A DNA stretch of 64,000 nucleotides, taken from Acinetobacter vivianii. GTDB lineage: Bacteria > Pseudomonadota > Gammaproteobacteria > Pseudomonadales > Moraxellaceae. Position numbers and translations under genes: made by a program. The stretch lies in assembly GCF_014635885.1 (NCBI RefSeq), contig NZ_BMDR01000007.1:162278-226277 (forward strand). Reading direction: 5' to 3'. Numbering within the stretch: the first letter of the stretch is position 1; every line of letters begins with the position of its first letter. Below, one piece after another: positions 17,540 through 26,835 of the stretch. The notes below the pieces were generated by a model. It was not told the DNA's origin and ran no database searches. It was given only the letters and a program-made list of their open reading frames with translations.

Positions 17540-18679
17540 ATGCTCAGTACAATTTTTAAAAGCAAAGCATCTTCTGATGAATCCACTGCTGCGACAGGAT
17601 TATGGCAACTGGCACTAAAGCGACTGAAATCAGATCGTATTGCGGTGGTCTCATTTATTGTGGTGCTGTTTTATTTCATCCTGCTGGCTTTGTCCATGAC
17701 AGGTGTGATTGCATCAAACTGGAATAAGGAAGTTGCGGTCAGTTATGCGCCACCGACTTTTTTGGGGGCAGATGCAGATTCTTCCCATGTGAAAGAAGCG
17801 GCGAAAAGCATAGAAAGCTTGCCTGAAAATCCAGTTGATCCCTTGAAAGATGTGATCCAGCAATTGAATGCCGAGATCCAGAGTGAGCAGCAAAGTGGTT
17901 ACATCGATGATTATGGTATGGTCGACCCGTTAGCTGAGGATATGAAGCAAATTAATCAGCAACTGGGTGGAAATTTGCTGGAACAAAAACAGGAATTAAA
18001 AAGTACCTTGCCTTTTGGTGCCGATAAATGGGGGCAAGATATCTTGCTAAAAACCATTAAAGGGGCTGAAACGTCGATTCTGGTTGGCTTGTTGTCGGCC
18101 GTATTGGCCGTGGTAATTGGTACTTTTCTGGGGGCAATTGCAGGTTATTTCGGTGGTTGGGTCGATGATGTGCTGAACTGGTTCTACAACATTTTTACCT
18201 CGATTCCTTATTTGTTACTCGTGCTGGCGATTGCGGCTGTACTCCAGCAAAAAGGCATTTTGTCGATTGTCCTCATTCTCGGTTTGACTGGCTGGACGGG
18301 GGTATTCCGTTTGATCCGTGCCGAATATATGAAGCACAAATCGCGTGAATATGTGCTTGCAGCGAAAGCCATTGGCGTCAGTCATTTACGCCGTATGTTT
18401 GTGCATATTTTCCCCAATGTGAGTCATATTGCCTTGGTGCAGATTTCAATTCTGGTGGTGTCTTTTATCAAATCGGAAGTGATTTTGAGCTTCCTTGGTT
18501 TTGGTGTGCCAGTCGGTGTGGTGTCTTGGGGCAGTATGCTGAATGAAGCGCAAAGTGAACTGATTTTGGGGAAATGGTGGCAACTGGCAGCCGCTTCAAT
18601 TGCAATGGCTGTGTTGGTCACCGCATTCTCGATGTTCACCGATGCATTGCGTGATGCTTTAGATCCTAAACTGAAATAG
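17540..18679 (+). CDS. Peptide ABC transporter permease, OppC/DppC type, with large periplasmic insert
   Basis: 379-aa permease, longer than the roughly 300 aa usual for OppC. After the first helix it carries about 90 extra hydrophilic residues (about residues 60-150, rich in Glu, Gln and Asp). The regular core with LPFGADKWGQDIL, the helices and the EAA loop AAKAIGVSHLRRMFVHIFPN follow. I choose the ATG at 17540, 6 nt after GAGGAG; the ATG at 17534 abuts that site. The insert may contact the two binding proteins (inference). Confidence 0.92.
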   Translation: MLSTIFKSKASSDESTAATGLWQLALKRLKSDRIAVVSFIVVLFYFILLALSMTGVIASNWNKEVAVSYAPPTFLGADADSSHVKEAAKSIESLPENPVDPLKDVIQQLNAEIQSEQQSGYIDDYGMVDPLAEDMKQINQQLGGNLLEQKQELKSTLPFGADKWGQDILLKTIKGAETSILVGLLSAVLAVVIGTFLGAIAGYFGGWVDDVLNWFYNIFTSIPYLLLVLAIAAVLQQKGILSIVLILGLTGWTGVFRLIRAEYMKHKSREYVLAAKAIGVSHLRRMFVHIFPNVSHIALVQISILVVSFIKSEVILSFLGFGVPVGVVSWGSMLNEAQSELILGKWWQLAAASIAMAVLVTAFSMFTDALRDALDPKLK

Positions 18680-18693
18680 CGGAGAGCGAAAAT

Positions 18694-20421
18694 ATGCAAT
18701 ATCAGAATGAACTACCGCTATTACAGGTTGAAAATCTTCAAGTCAGCTTTAAAGGTGAAAATAAACAGTGGATTGAAACCGTAAAAGGAATTTCATTTTC
18801 GATTCCTAAAAATAAAACGGTGGCTTTGGTCGGTGAGTCTGGCAGCGGTAAATCCGTAACTTCACTGGCGGTGATGGGCTTATTGCCAAAAGGTCAGAGC
18901 CAAATTGCAGCACAAAGCAAAATTAAATTTGAAGGCAAGGATTTACTGCATTTATCGGCAGGTGAAATTCGCAAGATTTGTGGTAAAGAGATTGCCATGA
19001 TTTTTCAGGAACCGATGTCATCGTTGAATCCTGTATTTACCGTGGGCGATCAGATTGCCGAAGTGTTGCGTATTCATCTGGATATGGGACGGAAGGAAGC
19101 GAGGGTGCGGGTACTGGAATTGCTACGAGAAGTCGGCATTCCTGCACCTGAAACCAAAATAGATGCTTATCCGAGCCAGCTTTCTGGCGGGCAGCAGCAA
19201 CGGGTCATGATTGCGATGGCGATTGCCTGTGAACCAAAGTTGCTGATTGCCGATGAGCCAACCACGGCCTTAGACGTCACCATTCAAAAACAGATTATTG
19301 ATTTGCTGGAATCGTTACGACAACGTCACCAGATGTCGATGTTGTTTATTACCCATGATCTAGCACTGGTCGGGGAAATTGCCGATGAAGTGATTGTCAT
19401 GCGTCACGGGGAAATTCGTGAATGTGGGCCTGTTGAGCAAGTGCTGGAACGGCCACAGGATGTTTATACCAAAGCATTGCTACATTGTCGTCCGCAGCTT
19501 GCTTCACGACCTTACCGTTTACCTGTGACCAGTGATTTTATGAAGCAGGAAAATGGACAATGGGTGGAAGTGAGTCAACTATCTGATTTGAATCTCAGGC
19601 AACGTTCTCGTGGTCTGAAGGGTGATGAACAGATTATTTTAGAGGTTAAAGATCTCAAAAAATCTTTTTATAGTCGTAAAGGTTTATGGGGGAGAGATGA
19701 ATTTCAGGCTGTGAAAGGTGTGTCCTTCCAATTGGCAAAAGGTAAAACTCTGGGACTGGTGGGAGAGTCAGGTTCAGGAAAAACCACCATAGGTTTACTG
19801 CTGATGCGTTTGCATGAAGCAACGGGTGGGCAGGCCTTGATTGGCGGAAAGGATATCCTTGCCATGAGTGAGAAAGAGTTTTGTCAGTACCAACGCAAGA
19901 TTCAGATCATTTTCCAGAATCCTTATGCATCCCTCAATCCACGTTTTACCATCGGACAGATTTTGTTAGAACCGATGCGAATTCATGGCATTGGGCAAAA
20001 TGATGCTGAGCGCAAGAAAATAGCGCTGGAATTGTTAGAACGTGTCAGTTTGCCTGCACAAGCTTATGATCGTTATCCGCATGAGTTTTCTGGTGGACAA
20101 CGACAACGCATCGCAATTGCACGTTGCTTAACCCTAAAGCCTGAAATCCTGATTTGTGATGAATCAGTCTCTGCGCTGGATGTATCCGTGCAGGCACAGG
20201 TACTGAATTTATTGCAAGATTTGCAGGATGAATTTGGGTTGAGCTATATCTTCATTTCACATGATTTATCTGTGGTGAAATATATTTCAGATCAGGTGAT
20301 GGTGATGAATCATGGCGAACTGGTTGAAATTGCCAATTCTGATGAACTGTATTTGCATCCACAACATGAATATACCAAGAAGTTGCTGAATGCCATTCCA
20401 CAAGGGATCGTCCATCATTAA
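18694..20421 (+). CDS. Fused double ATPase of peptide ABC transporter (OppDF/YejF type)
   Basis: 575 aa with two complete ABC domains in one chain. Domain 1 has Walker [12 protein letters not shown], signature LSGGQQQR and [12 protein letters not shown]. Domain 2 has Walker [12 protein letters not shown], signature FSGGQRQR and [12 protein letters not shown]. The second Walker B-D-loop has Ser instead of the common Pro-Thr. It energises the two permeases upstream and is the last gene of the operon, closed by the terminator at 20433. E. coli YejF has this fused layout, while OppD/OppF are separate. Confidence 0.95.
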   Translation: MQYQNELPLLQVENLQVSFKGENKQWIETVKGISFSIPKNKTVALVGESGSGKSVTSLAVMGLLPKGQSQIAAQSKIKFEGKDLLHLSAGEIRKICGKEIAMIFQEPMSSLNPVFTVGDQIAEVLRIHLDMGRKEARVRVLELLREVGIPAPETKIDAYPSQLSGGQQQRVMIAMAIACEPKLLIADEPTTALDVTIQKQIIDLLESLRQRHQMSMLFITHDLALVGEIADEVIVMRHGEIRECGPVEQVLERPQDVYTKALLHCRPQLASRPYRLPVTSDFMKQENGQWVEVSQLSDLNLRQRSRGLKGDEQIILEVKDLKKSFYSRKGLWGRDEFQAVKGVSFQLAKGKTLGLVGESGSGKTTIGLLLMRLHEATGGQALIGGKDILAMSEKEFCQYQRKIQIIFQNPYASLNPRFTIGQILLEPMRIHGIGQNDAERKKIALELLERVSLPAQAYDRYPHEFSGGQRQRIAIARCLTLKPEILICDESVSALDVSVQAQVLNLLQDLQDEFGLSYIFISHDLSVVKYISDQVMVMNHGELVEIANSDELYLHPQHEYTKKLLNAIPQGIVHH

Positions 20422-20432
20422 ACTAAAGTCAT

Positions 20433-20462
20433 AAAAAAACGCTCTGATCAGAGCGTTTTTTT
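20433..20462. terminator. Bidirectional terminator between the ABC operon and rluB
   Basis: The palindrome ACGCTCTGATCAGAGCGT is flanked by an A-run on the left and a T-run on the right, so it can end transcripts from both converging sides. Confidence 0.92.
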
Positions 20463-20478
20463 ATTTCAGACCAAAGGA

Positions 20479-21423
20479 TTAAAACTTTTTAAAGCCTTTG
20501 TTGAAACCAATGGTTTTACGGCCATTGTTATTGTTGCTATTAGCGCCAGAACGTTGCTGTGACTGATCTTGTTCATCATCACGGCGTTGTTGACGTAAAT
20601 AACCACCACGACGCGCAGCCAATGGTTTCTCAGCCATTTTTTCAGTACGACGTTTTGCCATACCGAATAGGCCAGTACCTTGACGTGGTTTTAACTCAAC
20701 TGATTTCGCAAGGTTGTCGATGTCGGTTTTATCCAGTTCCATCCAGCGACCAGTACGTAATTCACGCGGTAAAATCACGGTACCGTAACGGGTACGTAAT
20801 AAGCGGCTGACTTTGAGGCTTTGTGATTCAAAGATACGACGTACTTCGCGATTACGACCTTCTTTAACCACAACTTGATACCAACGGTTGATCCCGTCAC
20901 CACCAATTTCAGAGAATGATTCAAATTTCGCAGGGCCATCTTCAAGCTCAACACCCTTCAACATGTTGTTGCGAATTTGTGGTGTAACTTCACCCATCAC
21001 GCGAACGGCATATTCACGTTCTACTTCGTTTGATGGGTGCATTAAACGGTTCGCAAGTTCACCATCGTTTGTGAATAACAATAAACCAGTACTGTTAATA
21101 TCTAGACGACCGACCATGACCCAACGGTCATTGGCAATTTGTGGTAAATGATCAAATACAGTTGGACGTTTTTCAGGGTCATTGCGCGAGCAAATTTCAC
21201 CTTCTGGCTTATAGTAAATTAAAACGCGACGACGAATTTCGTCTTCAATTTGGAATTGTACTTTACGACCATCGATACGAAGTTCATCAGTGGGTTCGAT
21301 ACGCTCACCAACTTGAGCAATACGACCATTGATGCTGACACGACCAGCAGCAATGACTTCTTCCATATAGCGACGCGAGCCTAACCCGACTCTCGCTAAA
21401 ACCTTTTGTAATTTTTCACTCAT
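20479..21423 (-). CDS. rluB: 23S rRNA pseudouridine synthase RluB-type
   Basis: RsuA-family enzyme. An N-terminal S4 RNA-binding domain (LQKVLARVGLGSRRYMEEVI) is followed by the catalytic motif GRLDINSTGLLLFTNDG with the catalytic Asp, and RNREVRRIFES near the end of the catalytic core. A basic Arg/Gln/Asn-rich tail of about 60 residues follows. 314 aa. It lies 41 nt after scpB on the same strand; scpA-scpB-rluB is a common arrangement. The family resemblance is clear; RluB rather than RluE/F rests on the S4 domain, the context and the tail. Confidence 0.9.
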   Translation of the reverse strand: MSEKLQKVLARVGLGSRRYMEEVIAAGRVSINGRIAQVGERIEPTDELRIDGRKVQFQIEDEIRRRVLIYYKPEGEICSRNDPEKRPTVFDHLPQIANDRWVMVGRLDINSTGLLLFTNDGELANRLMHPSNEVEREYAVRVMGEVTPQIRNNMLKGVELEDGPAKFESFSEIGGDGINRWYQVVVKEGRNREVRRIFESQSLKVSRLLRTRYGTVILPRELRTGRWMELDKTDIDNLAKSVELKPRQGTGLFGMAKRRTEKMAEKPLAARRGGYLRQQRRDDEQDQSQQRSGANSNNNNGRKTIGFNKGFKKF

Positions 21424-21464
21424 GACAGCACAACCTTAGACATAATGATCAACAGTTCACCTTC

Positions 21465-22064
21465 TCAAGACTTCGGCGCATGTGCATCGAGAGCCATGAA
21501 TGCTTCCTTGGCGTTCTGCAGGGGAGGCAATTGACCTAGCGACGCTAAGCCAAAAGCATTTAAAAACTGGGGCGTTGTAATCAACAACGCAGGTCTTCCG
21601 GGTAAATCTCTGAAACCGGCTTCTTTAATCCAGTTCCAGTCAAAAAGTGTTCTTAAAATCTGACTATTATTAGATACACCACGAATCTGCTCAATATCGG
21701 CACGTGTGACAGGTTGATGATAAGCAATCACTGCGACAGTTTCGAGTAAAGAGGGAGATAATTTGGTTGGACGTTCTGGCCAGACCTGCGCAATGATATT
21801 GCGATATTTTGCACGTACCTGAAAACGAAAGCCTTGCGCCGTTTCAATTAATTCAATTGAACGACCGTGCTGTAACATTGCCAATTGCTGCACAAAAGTA
21901 CGTAATTGCTGCTTATTATATTGGTTTTGAAATGCTTCTTTTAGACGGGCAATTGAGACTGGTGAGTCACTGGCGAATAGAATGGCTTCAATTTGCAATA
22001 AAACATCATGATGAATGTCTTCAAGAGACATACTTTCACTTTGTTCTAACTGATCTAAACTCAT
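21465..22064 (-). CDS. scpB: Segregation and condensation protein B
   Basis: 199-aa winged-helix kleisin-associated protein of the SMC-ScpAB condensin-like complex. IEAILFASDSPVSIARLKEAF, a LLETVAVIAYHQPVTRADIE stretch and the RGVSNNSQILRTLFDWNWI region are typical. Its ATG overlaps the scpA stop by 4 nt. Confidence 0.93.
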   Translation of the reverse strand: MSLDQLEQSESMSLEDIHHDVLLQIEAILFASDSPVSIARLKEAFQNQYNKQQLRTFVQQLAMLQHGRSIELIETAQGFRFQVRAKYRNIIAQVWPERPTKLSPSLLETVAVIAYHQPVTRADIEQIRGVSNNSQILRTLFDWNWIKEAGFRDLPGRPALLITTPQFLNAFGLASLGQLPPLQNAKEAFMALDAHAPKS

Positions 22065-22855
22065 GCGGCAACTCCCTGAATGGTCAACGGAGCTTCAATT
22101 CCTGTATGAATAATCTGGATTTTTTGCTGACGTGTAAGTTCAAGTACTGCCATAAACGTAACCACCATCCCCATACGACCTTGCTTGGGATTTAATAATT
22201 CAATAAAACTCAAGGCTTCACCTAATGCGAGCTGACTTTGAATAAAGGCGATACGTTCTTCTAGCAATACTGGTTCCTGCGCGACCACATGCGTGATCGG
22301 TTCAGGACGGTTAAACACACAAAATAAGGCATCATGTAAGGCAGCTACATCATAGCCTTCATAAATCGGTGCAATATGTCCAATACTGACATTGGCACTA
22401 AAAGTATCACGCTCAAAGATTGGCATTTGCCCCAATCGTTCAGCGGCCTGTTTAATACGTAAATACGTTTCCAAACGGTCAATCAATTCTTGTTTTGGAT
22501 CTTTTTCAAATTGATCAACAGCAGTCGGTTTCGGTAATAACAAGCGTGATTTTAGATCCGCCAGAAGCGCGGCCATCACCATATAATCGGCCGTTAGTTC
22601 GATATTCAAGGATTTCATACTGTCCATATAAGACAGATATTGGGTCGCAATCGGTGAAATATCGACTTGTAATAAATCAAAGCCATTTTTTTGAATCAGG
22701 TAAATCAGAAAATCCAAAGGACCTTCAAATTGTTCCAGTAAAATTTCAAACGCGGCAGGCGGGATATACAAATCTTCAGGTATGACTTCTTGCCACTCGT
22801 CAAGCACGCGAATGGAAGGAGTGGACTCCAAAGGAGAGGGGAGAATTTGGTTCAT
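22061..22855 (-). CDS. scpA: Segregation and condensation protein A
   Basis: 264-aa kleisin. The SMC-head-binding N-terminal motif FEGPLDFLIYLIQKNGFDLL lies at about residues 44-63. IATQYLSYMD and the helix TADYMVMAALLADLKSRLLL follow, with a winged helix at the C-terminus. First gene of the scpA-scpB-rluB group. The 248-bp gap upstream must hold its promoter and that of the divergent acetyltransferase; I found no clear boxes. Confidence 0.93.
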   Translation of the reverse strand: MNQILPSPLESTPSIRVLDEWQEVIPEDLYIPPAAFEILLEQFEGPLDFLIYLIQKNGFDLLQVDISPIATQYLSYMDSMKSLNIELTADYMVMAALLADLKSRLLLPKPTAVDQFEKDPKQELIDRLETYLRIKQAAERLGQMPIFERDTFSANVSIGHIAPIYEGYDVAALHDALFCVFNRPEPITHVVAQEPVLLEERIAFIQSQLALGEALSFIELLNPKQGRMGMVVTFMAVLELTRQQKIQIIHTGIEAPLTIQGVAA

Positions 22856-23103
22856 TACCGTTATAAGCCACGCGAATTTTCAAAAGCATGAGAAAGATAT
22901 AATTTTTGTGCAAGAAAGGGCACATGCTACCAAGAGCACGCCTATTCTAATCGAAATCCCCCATTTAATAAATTGCTGACTTACAAAAACCTTAAACTTC
23001 TCAGGGTATTTTCTATATTTATACGTGATCATCTAGGTCATGTAATAAAGTTATGCTTAAATGAGCAGCGAAAATCATGATTTCTGCTCAATTATAAATC
23101 GCT

Positions 23104-23820
23104 ATGAAACAATATTTAAAAACACAACAGAACCCGTTTGGACAAAGTGTTGGCCTTGATGTTGATCACCAGCCATGTTCACTTATTCAGCAAGATCTCG
23201 TGGGCCAATACGTTAAACTGAGTCGTATTACAGGTGAAATTTCCGATCAGACCGCAAATGATATCTGGCATGCCGTAGAGACCGAGCCTGATGCATCATG
23301 CTGGACCTATTTACCTTATTCTGCGCCCCAGAGCAGAGATCAATTAAAACAAACTTTAGAACAACGATTTGGCTTTCAGAGTGTTACACATTTTCTGATT
23401 GAAGTGGATGGTGAAGTTCAAGGCTGGATTGCACTCTTACAACCAAGACTGGAACACGGTGCGATTGAAATCGGCAATGTCTATTACTCGCATAAGATGA
23501 AAAAATCAAAAGCGTCGACTGAAACGATATTTCTACTTTTACAACAATGTTTCAAGCAGGGCTATAGACGGGTAGAGTGGAAATGTGATGACTGTAATGC
23601 ACCCTCTAAAGCAGCCGCTTTGCGCTTTGGTTTTCAATATGAAGGATTATTCCGCCATGATCGGGTTAGCAAAGGTCGTAACCGCAATACGGCATGGTTT
23701 TCAATCATTGATGAAGAATGGCCTGCACTAGAACAGAGTTATCTCCAGTGGTTAAATCCTGAGAATTTCGACGCGCAGGGATTCCAGAAACAGCGGTTAT
23801 CAGATTTTTTTGAAATCTGA
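23104..23820 (+). CDS. GNAT-family N-acetyltransferase (RimJ/RimL-like)
   Basis: 238 aa. The acetyltransferase fold is recognisable by GYRRVEWKCDDCNAPSKAAA, ALRFGFQYEGLFRHD and an RGRNRNTAWFSI-like end (here KGRNRNTAWFSI). This resembles proteins annotated as acetylating N-termini or amino acids. The natural substrate cannot be read from the sequence. Possibly leads a short unit with the two tiny ORFs downstream. Confidence 0.85.
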   Translation: MKQYLKTQQNPFGQSVGLDVDHQPCSLIQQDLVGQYVKLSRITGEISDQTANDIWHAVETEPDASCWTYLPYSAPQSRDQLKQTLEQRFGFQSVTHFLIEVDGEVQGWIALLQPRLEHGAIEIGNVYYSHKMKKSKASTETIFLLLQQCFKQGYRRVEWKCDDCNAPSKAAALRFGFQYEGLFRHDRVSKGRNRNTAWFSIIDEEWPALEQSYLQWLNPENFDAQGFQKQRLSDFFEI

Positions 23821-23866
23821 ATTTGATCATTCGTTTTAATGAGAAATATTGCGGTACACCACTTCA

Positions 23867-24103
23867 ATGAAAAGAAAAATAATTGTCGGCCTGATGCTGA
23901 CCTTGGTTATTGTTCTGATTGGTAATTTTATTATCTGGAATAACCCTTCAGTGCAGAAAGAGCTGCTAAGACAATATTTAGGCCGAATGATCGTTAGTAA
24001 GATTAATCATCATACAAACCCCACTGCGTCTAAATGGGGGGGTGGAGATTCGCGCAGTCAATCATTACCCGAAGATTATGGTAAGGATGAAACTCAGAAG
24101 TGA
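23867..24103 (+). CDS. Small single-pass membrane protein, unknown
   Basis: 78 aa from the ATG. One strong N-terminal helix (IIVGLMLTLVIVLIGNFIIW) after MKRK, then a short polar tail. An in-frame TTG at 23849 would add six residues. Both starts have weak ribosome sites. It lies 46 nt after the acetyltransferase. The function is not recognised; a short signal anchor is all that can be said. Confidence 0.5.
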   Translation: MKRKIIVGLMLTLVIVLIGNFIIWNNPSVQKELLRQYLGRMIVSKINHHTNPTASKWGGGDSRSQSLPEDYGKDETQK

Positions 24104-24323
24104 TAAGGATAGTCAAAGTGTGAGTGCAGAACAGCTTAAACAACAAAGTTGTGCTTTTCTGAAAAACTTTCAAACACTGAAGCAAAGTGGCAGAAGTAAA
24201 ATCTATGGTCTTTTAATTGAAGATCGATTCTCATTTCAAATCGAAGTTTTTAACGAATCAGGCCAGAAAATACAAAGCGCAAGTCAAATTCTGGCTGAAT
24301 GTCCAAACTTTCCTTATGCCTAG
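24087..24323 (+). CDS. Small hypothetical protein overlapping the previous ORF
   Basis: About 78 aa from the ATG at 24087 (other possible starts 24078 ATG and 24042 GTG). Soluble and polar, with no motif I know; the C-terminal half (KIYGLLIEDRFSFQIEVFNE) looks like two beta strands of a compact domain. Overlaps the upstream ORF by 17 nt or more in another frame. Which start is used is uncertain. Confidence 0.4.
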   Translation: MKLRSDKDSQSVSAEQLKQQSCAFLKNFQTLKQSGRSKIYGLLIEDRFSFQIEVFNESGQKIQSASQILAECPNFPYA

Positions 24324-24352
24324 GCTTACAAGAATGAAATAGATGTCAGTAC

Positions 24353-24970
24353 TTATTCAAAAGCACTGACATCACCAATACCGCGACGCACGATTTCAGG
24401 ATTTTCTCCTGATAAATCTACAATACTGGTGGTTGATAAAGTCCCAAAACCACTATCAATAAATACGTCAATCCGTTTACCGAGCTGATTTTCAATATCG
24501 TATGGATCATCTAGGGGATCTTTTTGATCGGGCAAAATTAAAGTACTGGTTAGCAACGGTTCACCGAGTTCTTTTAATAAAGCTTGCGCAACAGGATTAC
24601 TTGGAATACGCAGGCCAATGGTTTTTTTCTTCGGATGCATTAAACGTTTTGGTACTTCGCTGGTCGCGGGCAAAATAAACGTCGTGACCGCAGGGGTATT
24701 ATTTTTTAATAAACGATACATGGCATTATCGACTTTGGCATAAGTGGCAATGTCAGAGAGGTCACAGCACATAATTGCATATTGATGCTTTGGCCCCAGA
24801 CCACGAATTTGCGCAATACGTTCCATCGCATTTTTATTTCCGATCTGACAACCAATTGCATAGGCTGCATCTGTCGGATAAATCACCACATCCCCAGCAC
24901 GAATACGTTCCACTGCTTGTGTGATTAAGCGTGCCTGTGGATTTTCGGGATGAATATGTAAATGCAACAT
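24353..24970 (-). CDS. yciO: YciO/TsaC/Sua5-family (threonylcarbamoyl-AMP synthase-like) protein
   Basis: 205 aa with the YrdC fold: GDVVIYPTDAAYAIGC near residue 26, KHQYAIMCCDLSDIATYA, KKKTIGLRIPS and the ending IVRRGIGDVSAFE. The family makes the threonylcarbamoyl-AMP used for t6A tRNA modification. The wording is closer to YciO, whose exact role is less settled, than to TsaC. Single gene, convergent with the small ORFs. Confidence 0.85.
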   Translation of the reverse strand: MLHLHIHPENPQARLITQAVERIRAGDVVIYPTDAAYAIGCQIGNKNAMERIAQIRGLGPKHQYAIMCCDLSDIATYAKVDNAMYRLLKNNTPAVTTFILPATSEVPKRLMHPKKKTIGLRIPSNPVAQALLKELGEPLLTSTLILPDQKDPLDDPYDIENQLGKRIDVFIDSGFGTLSTTSIVDLSGENPEIVRRGIGDVSAFE

Positions 24971-25057
24971 CTTTGAACTCCCTGATCTATATGGCTAAAT
25001 TTAGTATGAAACGGGTTGCGGTCAAGTTGCAAGCATTAGATGTGACAATTTTGTCCT

Positions 25058-25720
25058 TTAATCAAGGTCTTCACGTTTAAATTCATCGAGTTGTAATGGT
25101 GTTCCATTGCGGGTAGACACGCAGATGTAATGAATGAAATGTGCTGCATCACGCGGTAATTTTGCTTCACCTGAAAAATAATCTTGTAGCTGAGCAAAAA
25201 CATGATCTTTGAATCGTTGGCCATTACCGCCATCGCCTGTCAAGTTGTCTAAAGAGACACGGAATTTCCGACCAAAAGCTTTTGCAAACAGCCATTCAAT
25301 TGCTTGCGGCTTGATTTCAACCTGTTCAAAAAGTGCCTGCTGCTCAGCCGTTCGACCGTCTGGTGCGTACCAATATCCCAGATCTGGAAGTAGGCGACGC
25401 TGTGCACCTGAGATGCTCCAGTGACTAATTTCATGTAGCGCACTATTAAAGAAACCATGGGCAAATTGGATTCTTGCAGGCTGTCCATTTTCCGCCGGGA
25501 AATATTCTGGTTCAAAATCACCTTTAACTAGTGTGACATTATGGTGGGAAAACCAGTGATTAAAGTGTAAAATAAGCCAATCGACCTGTTCTGGTTCTGA
25601 TGTTAACTTTTGCCAAGATGAGCGTTGCACTTGATCTGGCGTTAATGCAGGAGCAGAGGTTGAATGGGTGCTTACAAGTAATGAAGTTGTTACTTCAAGT
25701 TGCGGCTGCAACAGGTGCAT
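25058..25720 (-). CDS. epmC: Elongation factor P hydroxylase (EpmC/YfcM)
   Basis: 220 aa. The core FAHGFFNSALHEISHWSI carries the metal-binding HEISHW motif. DLGYWYAPDGRTAEQQALFE, VEIKPQAIEWLF and SLDNLTGD match the YfcM family, which hydroxylates the lysylated lysine of EF-P. The N-terminal about 45 residues are divergent and the ATG at 25720 has a weak ribosome site. Divergent from yceD. efp, epmA and epmB are not in the window. Confidence 0.9.
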   Translation of the reverse strand: MHLLQPQLEVTTSLLVSTHSTSAPALTPDQVQRSSWQKLTSEPEQVDWLILHFNHWFSHHNVTLVKGDFEPEYFPAENGQPARIQFAHGFFNSALHEISHWSISGAQRRLLPDLGYWYAPDGRTAEQQALFEQVEIKPQAIEWLFAKAFGRKFRVSLDNLTGDGGNGQRFKDHVFAQLQDYFSGEAKLPRDAAHFIHYICVSTRNGTPLQLDEFKREDLD

Positions 25721-25816
25721 TGCTTAATTTACCCCGAGTTCTGTCTAAAGAAGTGCAAAATTGTATCTTAATCTTTGACAGAGTACCGATGAATTTGTAG
25801 AATTGCCGCCTTAATT

Positions 25817-26377
25817 ATGTCAGCAAATACCTTTCCGGCACAGATTGAGCCGTTTAAATGGGCTGAACAGGGCTTTACATGGTCAGGCACACTGCCATTG
25901 TCTCGCTTTGCTCGTATCGCTCGTGAAGCTGTTGGATCAATTAATGATCGATTGATCAACATAGACTGTAAGCTATCAATGGATGCATATCATCGCATTG
26001 TATGGCTAGATGGACGTATTGAAACGAAAGTTCCAATGGAATGCCAGCGTTGTCTGGATACTGTTGAAACTGAACTTGTTTCAGATTTTCATTTAGCTTT
26101 GATCGATGATGAGTCACTGATAGAGCGCTTGGATGAGGATGCTGATTTCATCGTTTTAGGTGAAAGCGAGTCTTCGAAAAAAGGTGATTTTGATACACCT
26201 GCTTCGATTGATTTGCTCGCACTACTAGAAGATGAACTGTTATTGTTGATGCCTTTATCTCCCAAGCATGATGTTTGTGAGCATAAACATCGACCTGCCA
26301 TTCAGGACGTTGTCGAAGAGAAACGGGATAACCCGTTTGATGTTTTGGCAAGTTTGAAGGGTAAACTTAACTCATAA
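25817..26377 (+). CDS. yceD: YceD family (DUF177) protein, 23S rRNA accumulation
   Basis: 186 aa. The paired-cysteine core VPMECQRCLDTVETEL near residue 75 and a C-terminal C-x-H region (HDVCEHKH, then NPFDVLASLKGKL) are diagnostic of YceD. It lies directly upstream of rpmF, its conserved partner. The family is linked to large-subunit rRNA levels; the mechanism is unknown. Confidence 0.92.
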   Translation: MSANTFPAQIEPFKWAEQGFTWSGTLPLSRFARIAREAVGSINDRLINIDCKLSMDAYHRIVWLDGRIETKVPMECQRCLDTVETELVSDFHLALIDDESLIERLDEDADFIVLGESESSKKGDFDTPASIDLLALLEDELLLLMPLSPKHDVCEHKHRPAIQDVVEEKRDNPFDVLASLKGKLNS

Positions 26378-26452
26378 TTTGTGATATAATGTTGAGTTAA
26401 GACAACTGAATTTGTTTCTGATCCATTTTTTCGATCTTTGTAAGGAGCCATC

Positions 26453-26638
26453 ATGGCCGTTCAGCAAAACCGTAAAAGTCGCTCTCGCCGTGACATGCGC
26501 CGTTCACATGACGCTTTAACCGAGAATGCATTATCTGTAGACCAAACTACTGGTGAAACTCATCGTCGTCACCACGTGACTAAAGACGGTATTTACCGTG
26601 GTCGTCAATTATTCGCTAAAGCAGCTGATGCTGAATAA
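26453..26638 (+). CDS. rpmF: 50S ribosomal protein L32
   Basis: 61 aa, starting [20 protein letters not shown], the standard L32 N-terminus, with [17 protein letters not shown]. Strong TAAGGAG Shine-Dalgarno. The zinc-binding cysteines of some L32s are absent, as in other gammaproteobacteria. Followed by its own terminator, unlike E. coli where plsX-fabH continue. Confidence 0.97.
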   Translation: MAVQQNRKSRSRRDMRRSHDALTENALSVDQTTGETHRRHHVTKDGIYRGRQLFAKAADAE

Positions 26639-26682
26639 TTGAACCATATGCATTAAGCGTTAGCTTAAAGTATAGAAAAAAT

Positions 26683-26705
26683 GGGAGCGAAAGCTCCCTT
26701 TTTTG
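26683..26705 (+). terminator. Terminator after rpmF
   Basis: The stem GGGAGC / GCTCCC with a GAAA tetraloop is followed by TTTTTTG. It separates yceD-rpmF from the fab genes. Confidence 0.92.
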
Positions 26706-26835
26706 TTGTTTTTCGCAATTAAAAAACGATTTAATCAATGGTAAATTGCCGCATCGGAAAAGAGTCTGTTGTCATTCTCATGTAGAATCATGAGTGTTGA
26801 TGAAATTGGCGATAGACCATTTTAAGGATTTTTAT

